The notes: generated from the letters alone by a model not told the origin. Positions 8,949 to 20,102 are shown, numbered from the stretch's first letter. The stretch is DNA of 64,000 bases from Myxococcales bacterium (GCA_016707895.1 JADJGV010000005.1:485608-549607), one strand, 5' to 3'. Program-made: numbers and translations.

Positions 8949-10010
8949 TCAGGCGAGGCCCGGCCAGGCCGCGAGCGGATCGGTCGAGCGGACCAGGTGC
9001 ATGCCGGCGTCGGCGAAGCGCTGGAGCGCGTCGGTGGCGGCGGTCGTGAAGTCGACCGCGAAGCCGCCCTTGCCGTCGGGCACGGTCACCGCCGACATGC
9101 AGTCGGTGAGCAGGTAGACCTTCTTGGCCAGCGCGGGATCGGCGGCGACGATCTCGGACAGCAGGTCGTCGATGGTGCTCTTCACGCAGTGGCTGGCCGC
9201 CTGGCCGGCGATCACGACGGCGTCGGCGCCGAGCAGCGTCTTGACGAACCCGGTGTTGCGCTGGGCCAGCGGCGCGCCGTCGAACCGCGCCAGCACCTCG
9301 GGGCGCAGGACCGAGTAGTTCTCGGTGAGCGGGTTGCCGCCCTTGACCTCGACCCACGACTGCGCGCCGCGGGCGAACGCGTGGAACAGCCGCGCCGCGT
9401 GCACCACGCCGGCCAGCGCGTGGCCGTCGGAGCCCAGCAGGCAGTGCGGCGGCCACAGGTACAGCTGGTACTTGCCGGCGCGCTCGAGCTCCTCGCAGTA
9501 GAACCGCACCTGCTTGGTGAGCCACGCCAGGTTGCCGCCGCACAGCCACTTGGCCATCGCCGGGTTCGGCCGCGCCTCGCCCTTGCCGATCTGCTCGGCG
9601 GTGATGACCCGGTGCGCGGTCAGCGGCGCGCCGTCGCGATCGAGCCAGAACGACGGCGAGAAGATCTGGAACGCGAAGTGGGTGTCCATCGTCGTCGTCA
9701 CGTCGGTGATCGCCGCGAGGTTGCGGTAGACGAACTCGGCGATGCGGCGTGAGTCGTCGACCGCGGCGGTGCCGCTGCGCCCGGCCACGTACAGCGAGCC
9801 CTCGGGGAAGCAGAAGTCCTTCTGCACGTCGATGAGCAGCAGGTGGACGCGGCGCTCGTCGGAGGCGGCCGGCCGCACCTGGTGCTGCGCGCGCCAGTCG
9901 GCGGCGGTGGTGGCCAGCATCGCCTCATCGGGGCGGTAGCCCCAGCGGCCGGCGTCGGCGGGCTGGTAGTGCGAGGGCAAGGGCAGGGGAGAGACGGTGC
10001 GCGTGGTCAT
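8949..10010 (-). CDS. Isochorismatase/nicotinamidase-like hydrolase
   Basis: A 353-residue enzyme of the cysteine-hydrolase (isochorismatase) superfamily. The catalytic Asp is D61 in LLLIDVQKDFCFPEG. A metal-ligand-type MDTHFAFQIFSPSFW follows, and the nucleophile Cys lies in GQAASHCVKST. The composition fits nicotinamidase, which converts nicotinamide to nicotinate for NAD salvage, but the protein is much longer than stand-alone nicotinamidases (about 200 residues). It has a 55-residue N-terminal extension and an insert around LYLWPPHCLLGSDGHAL. It starts inside the stop of the kinase gene (ATGA overlap at 10007-10010), so the two are translationally coupled. This enzyme is not a standard member of the triad. 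The exact substrate is inferred. Confidence 0.85.
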   Translation of the reverse strand: MTTRTVSPLPLPSHYQPADAGRWGYRPDEAMLATTAADWRAQHQVRPAASDERRVHLLLIDVQKDFCFPEGSLYVAGRSGTAAVDDSRRIAEFVYRNLAAITDVTTTMDTHFAFQIFSPSFWLDRDGAPLTAHRVITAEQIGKGEARPNPAMAKWLCGGNLAWLTKQVRFYCEELERAGKYQLYLWPPHCLLGSDGHALAGVVHAARLFHAFARGAQSWVEVKGGNPLTENYSVLRPEVLARFDGAPLAQRNTGFVKTLLGADAVVIAGQAASHCVKSTIDDLLSEIVAADPALAKKVYLLTDCMSAVTVPDGKGGFAVDFTTAATDALQRFADAGMHLVRSTDPLAAWPGLA

Positions 10011-11710
10011 GAGTGCTCCTGGCCCGCGGGGCGGGCGGTGAACGACAGCGCGACCGCCCGCGCGGGGCCGGTCGGCAGGGTGAGCGGGGCGCCGGCCTTG
10101 GCGATCGCCAGGCCGTCCTTGGTGACGAACAGATCGTCGTCCGCGGCGCACAAGGACGCCGTGTCGAGGAAACGCCGCGTGACGCGAGCGATCGCGCCGT
10201 CGCACTCGACGCGGACGACGCCGGCGTCGGTGGGCACGAACAGGTACGGCCCCGCGGCGCACGCGCCGGGCAGGCCGACCATCCAGTCGGCGTCGGCGAC
10301 CGGCGCCTCGGCGGTGGCGACCACCGCGCCGGCGCGCACGCACGCCACGAGGTAGCGCTCGCGGCCGCCGTCGGCCTCGCGCCACCACAGCCACGCGCGG
10401 TCGTCGGCCAGCGCGCAGCCGTGGGCGACGATCCGGCCGCGCAGCGCCGGCAGCCGGGCCCGATCGTCGAGCCCGCGGCGGCTGGGGGCGAACGTGAACG
10501 CCACCGCGAAGCCGCCGGCCCGCCAGTAGCCGGCGCCGAGCTGGGCGCCGACCCAGGCGTGCGACGCGCCGGCGACCAGCTGGCCGATCGGCTCGGGGCC
10601 GAGCGGGCCGGTGCGCATCAGCGCCGCGCCGGCCAGCCACACCGGCGGCGCGCCGGGCGTCGGGGCGGCGCCGATCGGCCACACCGCGCGCGGCAACAGC
10701 CGCGGATCGATCGCGCGGGCGGCGATGCTGCGGGTGATCGCGATGGTCGGGGCCTGGTGCCGGCAGGCCGGGCAGTGGCCGCGGCCATGGTCGATCGCGC
10801 AGCGCGGGCAGCGGGTCAGGTGCAGCTCGTCGAGCAGGCCGCGCGGGAACTCGCCGCGCTGACCGGCGTCGAAGATCCGCCGGAAGCAGGTGGCCAGCGC
10901 GTCGGGCAGCCCGGCCAGCGGCGCCGCCGAGCGCGGGTAGACCACGTCGGCCGCGAACACGCTGGGGCCGCGCAGCGGGCGCGCCGCCGGGGCCACCCGC
11001 GCCGCGGGATCCGCGGGCTGGTGCACGCCGCCGAACGGGCCGACCCACGCCAGCGCGCGGAACAGCATCACCGCGTACGCGAACCAGTCGCTGTCGCGAT
11101 CGTGGGGCGCGATCAGCGCCGGCGCGGCGGCCGCGCGATCGCACAGCCGCGGATCGACGTAACGATCGGTGAACATCGCGCAGCGCCAGGCGCCGTACTG
11201 CAGGCTGTCGGCGTCGATCAGGTGGCAGCGCGGGCCGTCGACCAGCACGTTGCCGTCGTTGAAGTCGCCGATCACCACGCCGGCGGCGTGGGCCGCGCGC
11301 ACGCTGGCGTGCAGATCGCGGAAGGCGTCGACCAGCGCGCGCAGATCGGCGGCGGTCCCGCGGCGGTGGCGCGGCTCGCCGAGCTGGAACATCGGCGCGC
11401 CGCTGACCTTGGGCATGACGTAGCCGACCACCGCGCGGCCGCGGCTGGCGCGCACCGGCGCGGTCGGCGCGACGAACGCCGGGGGCAGGCCGCGCGGGAA
11501 CGCCGCCAGCTTGGCCTCGATCTCGGCCAGCCGGGTCGCCGCCGCCGCCTCGCGCGCCGGATCGCCGGCGACGTCGGGGTGGTCGGGGCGCTTGTACAGC
11601 TTGAGCGCGCGGCCGTCGCCCAGATCGTAGACGTCGGCCTCGCCGCCCTGGCCCAGCACCGCCAGCCGGGTGACGTCGACGCGCTGGCCGTCGACCACGA
11701 CGGTGGTCAC
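10007..11710 (-). CDS. Protein kinase-like protein with zinc ribbon (TerY-triad kinase)
   Basis: A 567-residue protein. Residues about 12-290 form a protein kinase fold: glycine loop LGQGGEADVYD, ATP-anchoring Lys in RALKLYK (37-40), catalytic loop GDFNDGN (148-154, lacking the usual HRD Arg), metal-binding LIDADS in place of DFG (166-168), and DSDWFAYAVMLF. A zinc ribbon follows (CPRC at 301-304, CPAC at 313-316). Residues about 340-567 are beta-rich and propeller-like, perhaps a sensor. It starts with GTG inside the stop of the phosphatase gene (GTGA overlap). With the PP2C and VWA proteins it should form a phosphorylation switch; its targets are not visible here. Confidence 0.85.
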   Translation of the reverse strand: MTTVVVDGQRVDVTRLAVLGQGGEADVYDLGDGRALKLYKRPDHPDVAGDPAREAAAATRLAEIEAKLAAFPRGLPPAFVAPTAPVRASRGRAVVGYVMPKVSGAPMFQLGEPRHRRGTAADLRALVDAFRDLHASVRAAHAAGVVIGDFNDGNVLVDGPRCHLIDADSLQYGAWRCAMFTDRYVDPRLCDRAAAAPALIAPHDRDSDWFAYAVMLFRALAWVGPFGGVHQPADPAARVAPAARPLRGPSVFAADVVYPRSAAPLAGLPDALATCFRRIFDAGQRGEFPRGLLDELHLTRCPRCAIDHGRGHCPACRHQAPTIAITRSIAARAIDPRLLPRAVWPIGAAPTPGAPPVWLAGAALMRTGPLGPEPIGQLVAGASHAWVGAQLGAGYWRAGGFAVAFTFAPSRRGLDDRARLPALRGRIVAHGCALADDRAWLWWREADGGRERYLVACVRAGAVVATAEAPVADADWMVGLPGACAAGPYLFVPTDAGVVRVECDGAIARVTRRFLDTASLCAADDDLFVTKDGLAIAKAGAPLTLPTGPARAVALSFTARPAGQEHS

Positions 11711-12567
11711 GGCCGGCTCCAGCGCACGCACACCGCGGTGGTGTCGTCGTCGAGCAGCGCGCCCCGCCGGTAGGTGCGGTGGGCGTCCCAGTCGATGTGC
11801 AGGCCGTCGTCGGCCAGCAGCCGCAGCCGGCGCTCGAGCGCGTAGGGGTTCTTGTAGATCGCGTCGAGCGCGGCCAGCTCGTCGAGCCGCGGCGCGGCGC
11901 TGCCGTCGGGCGCTGCCACCAGCGGCATCGCGCCGTCGGTGGCCAGCACCAGCCGGTCGATCTCGTGGCGCGATCGGGTCCAGGTGGCCAGCGCGCGCGG
12001 CGGGCCGAACCACGCCTCGGTCAGGTACGGCGGCGCGTTGTCGGCGAACGGGCCCAGCACGTGGACCACGTCGCCCAGCACGACGACGCCGTCGCCGACC
12101 GCCGCGACCGCGATCTGGTCGTCGGTGATCGCCGCCACCAGCGACGTGAACAGGAAGTGCTCGCGGGTGATCTCGGCCAGGTCGTCGCCCATCGTCGCCG
12201 CCACCACCGCCAGCCGCTCCAGCACCGCGGCGGCCAGCGCCTCGAAGTCGGCCGCGGTGATCGGGCCGCCGGCGCGCAGGCGCTGGGCGATCGCCTGGGT
12301 CCACACCCGGGCGCCGATGGCCGCGCCGATCTCGCTGCGGCTGCCGCTGCCGCAGCCGTCGCACACCGCGATCGCCACGCCGTCGGGCGTGCGCAGCACC
12401 CGCGCGGCGTCCTGGTTGGGCCGACCGACCCGCCGATGCACCCACCCGGCCACGCTGCCGGCCGCGATCACCAGGTCGCCACCCGTTCCTCGGGGGGCGG
12501 CGGCCTCGGACGCAGCGGTCAGACACGCCGGGGCGGCTTCATCGGGGACGGTCGAGATCGTGTTCAT
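11707..12567 (-). CDS. PP2C-family Ser/Thr phosphatase (TerY-triad)
   Basis: A 286-residue metal-dependent phosphatase. The PP2C motifs are in order: RPNQDAAR with D53, AVCDGCGSG with D70, AVGDGVVVL, VLATDGAMPL and the closing DDTTAVCV. These Asp residues bind the two catalytic Mn/Mg ions. The first 30 residues are a variable leader. It is the first gene of the minus-strand operon and overlaps the kinase by four bases, so the two opposing activities are made together. The ATG at 12567 is only eight bases from the -10 box of a strong promoter, so the message is probably leaderless or nearly so. Confidence 0.9.
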   Translation of the reverse strand: MNTISTVPDEAAPACLTAASEAAAPRGTGGDLVIAAGSVAGWVHRRVGRPNQDAARVLRTPDGVAIAVCDGCGSGSRSEIGAAIGARVWTQAIAQRLRAGGPITAADFEALAAAVLERLAVVAATMGDDLAEITREHFLFTSLVAAITDDQIAVAAVGDGVVVLGDVVHVLGPFADNAPPYLTEAWFGPPRALATWTRSRHEIDRLVLATDGAMPLVAAPDGSAAPRLDELAALDAIYKNPYALERRLRLLADDGLHIDWDAHRTYRRGALLDDDTTAVCVRWSRP

Positions 12568-12575
12568 GTGACACT

Positions 12576-12604
12576 ATGATGGTGTCGCTCACACACGATG
12601 TCAA
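12576..12604 (-). promoter_or_regulatory. Sigma70-type promoter of the PP2C-kinase-hydrolase-VWA operon
   Basis: On the minus strand there is a perfect -35 box TTGACA (12604-12599), a 17-base spacer and a -10-like CATCAT (12581-12576, four of six matches to TATAAT). The predicted start of transcription falls at or within two bases of the ATG at 12567. An inverted repeat GACAC-N7-GTGTC (12570-12586) covers the -10 box and start site, a good position for a repressor. Confidence 0.65.
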
Positions 12605-12679
12605 GCGGCGCCCGCCGACGCGCCGCCGATCGCGCGCAAGCCCGCGGACCCGCGGCGGTTCGCGCTACCCTGGGCCCCG

Positions 12680-13237
12680 ATGCCGCCGCTCCGCGATCAA
12701 TACTGCTCGGCCTGCGGGACCGCCTACCCGGCCCGCGAGGCCTATCCGCGCCGCTGTCCCGATCCCGCCTGCGGCCTGGAGGTGTGGGCCAACCCGATCC
12801 CGGTGGCGGTGACGCTGGTGCCGGTGATCGACGGCGCGCGCACCGGCCTCCTGGTCGTGCGCCGCGGCATCGAGCCGGGCCGTGGCCGCCTGGCGCTGGT
12901 CGGCGGATTCATCGAGGACCACGAGCGCTGGCAAGACGCCGCCGCGCGCGAGGTGCGCGAGGAGGTGCAGGTGGCGATCGATCCGGCGTCGGTGACGCTG
13001 CTCGACGCGGTGTCGTCCGCGCCGCGGCCCAACCGCATCCTCCTGTTCGCGACCTGCGCGCCGGTGGTGGCCGCCGAGCTGGCGCCGTTCGTCGCCAACG
13101 CCGAGTCGCTCGGCCGCGGCGTGGTCTACGGCCCCGACGGCGTCGACGAGTTCGCGTTCACGCTGCACGCCGCCGCGGCGCGCCGGTGGTTCGCCGAGCG
13201 CGGCGTCACCGGGCCGCTGGCGCTGCGCGAGCTGTAG
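12680..13237 (+). CDS. NUDIX hydrolase with N-terminal zinc ribbon
   Basis: A 185-residue protein. Residues 8-35 carry two Cys pairs (YCSACGTAYP and RRCPDPACG), a small zinc ribbon. The NUDIX box follows near residues 75-97, reading GGFIEDHERW then AAREVREEV, which fits G-x5-E-x7-REUxEEx. NUDIX enzymes hydrolyse nucleoside diphosphates linked to another group; a zinc ribbon in front recalls NudC-like NADH pyrophosphatases and related proteins, though the substrate cannot be fixed. It diverges from the phosphatase operon, and a TACCCT hexamer lies eight bases before its ATG. Its stop abuts the stop of the facing oxidoreductase with no base between. Confidence 0.9.
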   Translation: MPPLRDQYCSACGTAYPAREAYPRRCPDPACGLEVWANPIPVAVTLVPVIDGARTGLLVVRRGIEPGRGRLALVGGFIEDHERWQDAAAREVREEVQVAIDPASVTLLDAVSSAPRPNRILLFATCAPVVAAELAPFVANAESLGRGVVYGPDGVDEFAFTLHAAAARRWFAERGVTGPLALREL

Positions 13238-15505
<2,268 letters not shown>

Positions 15506-15598
15506 CGAGTCTGGCCGCGCAACGGCGGGCGGCGCCCCCGCGCGAGTTGATCGCGGTCAAGTCGGGCCGCCGCCGGCATGCCAGCGTGGCCCGGTCCG

Positions 15599-16918
15599 AT
15601 GCGCGCCTGGCTCCTCGCGTCGCTGCTGCTGTCGCTGGCCGGGTGCTGGCGCGACGGGCTCGACGCCGAGGCGATGCGCGACCCGGCGGCGTGCGCCAGC
15701 TGCCACCCCGACCATTACCGCGAGTGGTCGGGGAGCGTGCACGCCTACGCCAGCGATGACCCGGTGTTCCTCGCCCTCAACCGCGTCGGCCAGCGCGCCA
15801 CCAACGGCGGGCTCGGGTCGCTGTGCGTCGGCTGCCACGCGCCGACCGCGCTGGCGCTCGGCCTCACGACCGATGGGACCAACCTCGACGCCGTGCCGCG
15901 GGCGGCGCGCGGCGTCGGCTGCTGGGCCTGCCACGCGATCGACGGGGTCACCGCGGTCCACAACGGCGCGCTGACCCGCAGCGATGACGGCGTCGTCCGC
16001 GGCGGCATCGCCGATCCGGTCGACACCCCGGCCCACGCCAGCGAGCGCAGCCCGCTCCTCGACGGCGGCAGCCTCGCGTCGTCGGACGCGTGCGGCGCGT
16101 GCCACGACGTGCTGGTCGGCGCGGTCGCGGTCGAGTCGACCTACCGCGAGTGGGCCGGCTCGGTGGTCGGCCCGACCGGCCGCGCGCCGCTGTCGTGCGC
16201 CACCTGCCACATGATCGGCAAGGACGGTCCGGCCGCCGCGTTGCCGGGCATGCCGACCCGCCGCGTCCACGACCACCAGTTCCCGGGGATCGACCAGCCG
16301 CTGATCCCGTGGCCCGAGACCGCGCGCCTGGCGGCGGGCATCGAGCGCGATCTGCAGGCGGCGTTGAGCGCGCGGCTGTGCGTCACCGCGGCTGGCGGCG
16401 GCGTGGCGGCCGAGGTCACGCTCGAGAACGTCCAGGCCGGCCACGCGTTCCCCAGCGGCGTCACCCACTCGCGGCGGGTGTGGGTCGAGCTGGTGGCGTC
16501 GGCCGGCGATCAGGTGCTGTTCGCGTCGGGCCGGTTCGCGCCCGGCGAGGTGGTGTCGGCGGCGCGCGATCCGTCGCTGTGGCTGTTGTCGAGCCGGTTC
16601 ATCGGCGCCGACGGCGGCACCGTGGAGGTGCCGTGGGAGGTGGCGGCGATCGACAGCGAGCTGTTGCCGCCGGCGGTGACGGTCGATCCGCTCGACCCGC
16701 GCTACTACCACGCGAAGGCGCGCACCTACGAGGTGCTGGGCGCGCCCGATCGCGTCGAGCTGGCGGTCCACGTCGAGCCGATCGGCCTCGATCAGCTCGA
16801 CGCGCTGATCGCCGCGGGCGAGCTCGACCCGGCGGTGCGCGCCGCGATGCCGCGCCTGACGTTGCCGACGCTGACCCGGCGCTGGGATCGCGCCCAGGGC
16901 TACGGGTGCGTGCGATGA
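15599..16918 (+). CDS. Pentahaem cytochrome c lipoprotein
   Basis: A 439-residue lipoprotein with signal LLASLLLSLAGC and five CxxCH haem-binding sites: CASCH, CVGCH and CWACH early, then CGACH and CATCH, all within the first 215 residues. The C-terminal half is beta-rich (EVTLENVQAGHAFPSGVTHSR and a paired strand domain), reminiscent of cytochrome c554-like proteins in which HAFPSG-type segments follow the haems. Anchored by lipid in the envelope, it should carry electrons. It heads an operon with DUF4266 and DUF3570 genes, overlapping the former by four bases (ATGA). An in-frame ATG at 15578 is possible, but the one at 15599 gives a cleaner signal peptide. Confidence 0.85.
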   Translation: MRAWLLASLLLSLAGCWRDGLDAEAMRDPAACASCHPDHYREWSGSVHAYASDDPVFLALNRVGQRATNGGLGSLCVGCHAPTALALGLTTDGTNLDAVPRAARGVGCWACHAIDGVTAVHNGALTRSDDGVVRGGIADPVDTPAHASERSPLLDGGSLASSDACGACHDVLVGAVAVESTYREWAGSVVGPTGRAPLSCATCHMIGKDGPAAALPGMPTRRVHDHQFPGIDQPLIPWPETARLAAGIERDLQAALSARLCVTAAGGGVAAEVTLENVQAGHAFPSGVTHSRRVWVELVASAGDQVLFASGRFAPGEVVSAARDPSLWLLSSRFIGADGGTVEVPWEVAAIDSELLPPAVTVDPLDPRYYHAKARTYEVLGAPDRVELAVHVEPIGLDQLDALIAAGELDPAVRAAMPRLTLPTLTRRWDRAQGYGCVR

Positions 16919-17127
16919 GGCGGGCGGCGCTGCTCGGGATCGCGGCCGCGCTCGCGCTGGGCGGCTGCGTGCGGGTCCGCCCGCACCAGCGCCAGCGCCT
17001 GGCCGACCCGGCGATGGCGGCGCCGACCTGGCCCGCGATCGAGCGCGCCGACGAGCACACCCGCGAGGTCAGCGAGGGCAGCGGCGGCGCGACCGGCGCC
17101 GGAGGTGGCGGGTGCGGCTGCAACTGA
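16915..17127 (+). CDS. DUF4266 small lipoprotein
   Basis: A 70-residue lipoprotein: signal AALALGGC, the conserved LADPAMAAPTWP segment and a Gly-rich tail ending GGGGCGCN, which is the signature I know for DUF4266. The role is unknown; two closely spaced cysteines at the C-terminus could bind a metal, a cofactor or form a disulphide. It overlaps both neighbours, by 4 bases upstream and 16 bases downstream, so the three proteins are very likely made in fixed ratio. Confidence 0.85.
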   Translation: MRRAALLGIAAALALGGCVRVRPHQRQRLADPAMAAPTWPAIERADEHTREVSEGSGGATGAGGGGCGCN

Positions 17128-18197
17128 GGAGTGGCGCGATCGCGCTGCTCGCCGCCGCCGCCGGCGTCGCGCGCGCCGAGCCGCCGCCCGACGAGGTGAG
17201 CGGCACGCTGCGGGTCTACGCCGACGACGATCACCTGACCGTGGTGTCGCCGTCGGCCCACGGCCAGGTCGCGGCGGCCCGCCTCGGCGTCGACGTCGAC
17301 GTCGCGGTCGACGCCGTCTCGGCGGCCTCGGTCGACGTCATGACCTCGGCCAGCCCGCGCGCGATGACCGAGCGGCGGGTCGAGGCCGGCGTCGGCGTGA
17401 CGATGTGGCCCCGCGACCGCGGCGCGCTGCGGCTCGGCGCGCTGGTCTCGCACGAGCACGACTACGACGTCGTCCGCGGCGACGCGACCGCGACCGTCGA
17501 GCTGGCCGAGCGCAACACGACGCTGGCGCTGCGCGGGCAGCTCGAGCTGGATCGCGCGACCGCGGTCGGCGATCCGATGTTCGTCGGCGCGCGGCGCGGC
17601 GGCGGCCTGCTGCTGACCGCGACCCAGCTGATCGATCGCCGCACCATCGCCGACCTCGCGATCGACGGGCGCCTCGCCGACGGCTGGCACGGCAGCCCGT
17701 ACCGCACGGTGATCGTCCACGCGATCGATCAGCCGACCTTCACCCGCTGGCCCGAGGCGACGCCGGCGGTGCGGCGCGCGCTGGCCGCCGCCGTGCGCGT
17801 GCGCCGGGCGATCGGCGAGCGCTGGGTCGGCGCGGCGAGCGCCCGCGGCTACCTCGACGACTGGGACCTGCACAGCGCCACCGCGACCGTCGAGGCCCGG
17901 CGCGCGCTGGCCGGCGACGCGCGGCTCGGCGTCGTCGCGCGCGGCTACCTGCAGGACGGCGCGTCGTTCTGGCGGCGGCGCCAGCCCGACGGCGCGATGC
18001 CGCCCGCGCTGCGCACCGCCGATCGCACGCTCGGACCGATGGCCAGCGCGCAGCTCGAGCTGGTCGGCGAGCGCCGGCTCGGCGCGGCCCGGCTGGTGGC
18101 CGCGGTCGGCGGCCTCGGGCTGTGGTACCTCGACGCCGCCGCGCAGTCGCGGCGCCTGGCGATCACGACGACGGTCAGCGTGACCTGGGCGCGGTAG
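17112..18197 (+). CDS. DUF3570 outer-membrane beta-barrel protein
   Basis: A 361-residue protein with a cleavable signal ending VARAEP and regularly alternating strands throughout (for example GAATATVEARRALAG-type pairs and the final ITTTVSVTWAR), typical of DUF3570 proteins, which look like outer-membrane barrels. The GTG at 17112 is chosen because a full GGAGGT lies at 17101-17106, five bases ahead. It partners DUF4266 in many genomes. Here the pair follows a multihaem lipoprotein, so the barrel may house or support electron transfer across the outer membrane; that is inference. Confidence 0.8.
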   Translation: MRLQLRSGAIALLAAAAGVARAEPPPDEVSGTLRVYADDDHLTVVSPSAHGQVAAARLGVDVDVAVDAVSAASVDVMTSASPRAMTERRVEAGVGVTMWPRDRGALRLGALVSHEHDYDVVRGDATATVELAERNTTLALRGQLELDRATAVGDPMFVGARRGGGLLLTATQLIDRRTIADLAIDGRLADGWHGSPYRTVIVHAIDQPTFTRWPEATPAVRRALAAAVRVRRAIGERWVGAASARGYLDDWDLHSATATVEARRALAGDARLGVVARGYLQDGASFWRRRQPDGAMPPALRTADRTLGPMASAQLELVGERRLGAARLVAAVGGLGLWYLDAAAQSRRLAITTTVSVTWAR

Positions 18198-18212
18198 CCG
18201 ACCCGCGCACGC

Positions 18213-20102
18213 TCACACCGCGCGCAGCATCAGCTCGGCGACCGCCTGGTTGTAGGCCTCGGGCGCGGCCACCTCGCCGGCGTCGGCCAGCTGGGCCTGG
18301 CCCAGCAGCACCCGGGCGCACCAGCCGATGCGCGGGTCGTCCTGGTGCTCGAGGCGCAGCACCCGCAGCTTGCCGATCAGCGCGTGGTCGCCGTTGAGCT
18401 CGAGCACCGGCTTCACCGCCGGCACCGCGTGGCCGAGCTGGGCCATCATCCGCTGCATCCGCGGCGTCATGTCGTCGGCGTCGGCCACCAGGCACGACGG
18501 CGAGGTGGTGAGCCGGGTCGACAGCCGCACGTCCTTGACGTCGTCTTGCAGCGCCGCGCGCATCGCGATCAGCAGGTCGGCCAGCTCGGCGTTGCGCTCG
18601 TCGCGCTTGGCCTCCTCGGCCTGCTGCTCCTCGTCCGAGCCCAGCTTGATGTCGCCGCGGGCGATCGACACCAGCGGCTTGTCGCCGAACCGCGGCGCGT
18701 TCTCCAGCCACAGCTCGTCGATCGGATCGCTGAACAGCAGCACCTCGTGACCGGCGGTGGCAAACCGCTCGAGCAGCGGCGACCGCGCCACCGCGTCCTT
18801 CGACGCGCCGGTCAGGTAGTAGATCGCGTCCTGGCCCTCCTTCATCCGCCCGACGTAGTCGGCGAACGACACCAGCCCGTCGGGCTGCTTGGTCGAGTGG
18901 GTCACCACCAGGTCGAGCAGCTTGTCCTTGTCCTGGGTGTCCCAGCCGGCCAGGCCCTCCTTGAGCACCGGGCCGAACGCCGCCCAGAACGTGCGGTAGT
19001 CGTCGGGCTTGTCGCGCTTCATCTCGTCGAGCGCGCCCAGCACCTTCTTGACCAGCTGCTTCTTGATCAGCTGGATCTGGCGATCCTTCTGCAGGATCTC
19101 GCGCGACACGTTGAGCGACAGGTCGTGGGCGTCGACCACGCCGCGCACGAAGCGCAGGTGGGTCGGCAACAGCTCCTTGCACTCGTCCATCACGAACACG
19201 CGCTTGACGTAGAGCTGCAGGCCCCGCTTCATCTCGGGGCTGTACAGATCGAACGGCGCCTTCGCGGGGAGGAACAGCAGCGCGTAGGCCTCGAACGTGC
19301 CCTCCATGCGCAGCGGGATCGACCGCAGCGGATCGGTCCAGTCGTGCGACACGTGGCGGTAGAAGTCCTGGTACTCCTGCTCGGTGACCTCGGCCTTGGG
19401 CCGGTCCCAGATCGCGTTGCGCGAGTTGAGCGGCTCGCCCAGCTCGCCGTCGGCCTTGGCCATGCGGATCGGGTAGCCGACGAAGTCCGAGTAGCGCTTG
19501 ACGATCGTCGCCAGCACCGACTCGGTGGCGTAGTCGTGGAGGCCGTGCTCGGGGTCGGCGGCCTTGAGGTGCAGCGTGATCGACGTGCCGGCGCTCGCGC
19601 GGTCGCCGTCCTCGATGGTGTAGGTGCCGTCGCCGGTCGACTCCCAGCGGGTGGCGCCGTCGGCGCCGGCCTGGCGCGTGACCAGCGTGATCCGGTCGGC
19701 CACCATGAACGCCGAGTAGAACCCGACGCCGAACTGCCCGATCAGCCCTGGCGCGTCGGTGGCGGCCGCCGCCTTGAGCTGGGCCAGGAACTCCTTGGTG
19801 CCCGAGCGCGCGATCGTGCCGATGTTCTTGACCACCTCGTCCCGGCTCATGCCGATGCCGTTGTCGCTGATCGTCAGCGTCCGGGCCGCGGCGTCGATCG
19901 CGAGGTGGATCTCGAGCGCCGCGGCGTCGGCCAGCTCGGGCCGCGCGACCTGCTCGAAGCGGCGCTTGTCGAGCGCGTCGGAGGCGTTGGACACCAGCTC
20001 GCGGAGGAAGATGTCCTTGTCGGAGTAGAGCGAGTGGACCATCAGGTCGAGGAGCTGCTTCACCTCGGCCTGGAATTCGTGACGTTCGGCGCCCTGGGTC
20101 AT
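18213..20102 (-). CDS. htpG: Molecular chaperone HtpG (Hsp90)
   Basis: A 629-residue full-length bacterial Hsp90. The GHKL ATPase motifs are intact: ELVSNASDALDKRR (catalytic Glu and Asn), SDNGIGMSRDEV, and QFGVGFYSAFMV with the ATP-lid glycines. The middle domain has the usual RGVVDAHDLSLNVSREILQ stretch with the catalytic-loop Arg, and the C-terminal dimerisation domain is complete. It is cytoplasmic and refolds client proteins under stress. It appears monocistronic. Upstream there is a TATCGA element about 11 bases before the ATG with TTGCGC 17 bases further up. I see no CIRCE repeat and no clear heat-shock sigma box. Confidence 0.97.
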   Translation of the reverse strand: MTQGAERHEFQAEVKQLLDLMVHSLYSDKDIFLRELVSNASDALDKRRFEQVARPELADAAALEIHLAIDAAARTLTISDNGIGMSRDEVVKNIGTIARSGTKEFLAQLKAAAATDAPGLIGQFGVGFYSAFMVADRITLVTRQAGADGATRWESTGDGTYTIEDGDRASAGTSITLHLKAADPEHGLHDYATESVLATIVKRYSDFVGYPIRMAKADGELGEPLNSRNAIWDRPKAEVTEQEYQDFYRHVSHDWTDPLRSIPLRMEGTFEAYALLFLPAKAPFDLYSPEMKRGLQLYVKRVFVMDECKELLPTHLRFVRGVVDAHDLSLNVSREILQKDRQIQLIKKQLVKKVLGALDEMKRDKPDDYRTFWAAFGPVLKEGLAGWDTQDKDKLLDLVVTHSTKQPDGLVSFADYVGRMKEGQDAIYYLTGASKDAVARSPLLERFATAGHEVLLFSDPIDELWLENAPRFGDKPLVSIARGDIKLGSDEEQQAEEAKRDERNAELADLLIAMRAALQDDVKDVRLSTRLTTSPSCLVADADDMTPRMQRMMAQLGHAVPAVKPVLELNGDHALIGKLRVLRLEHQDDPRIGWCARVLLGQAQLADAGEVAAPEAYNQAVAELMLRAV

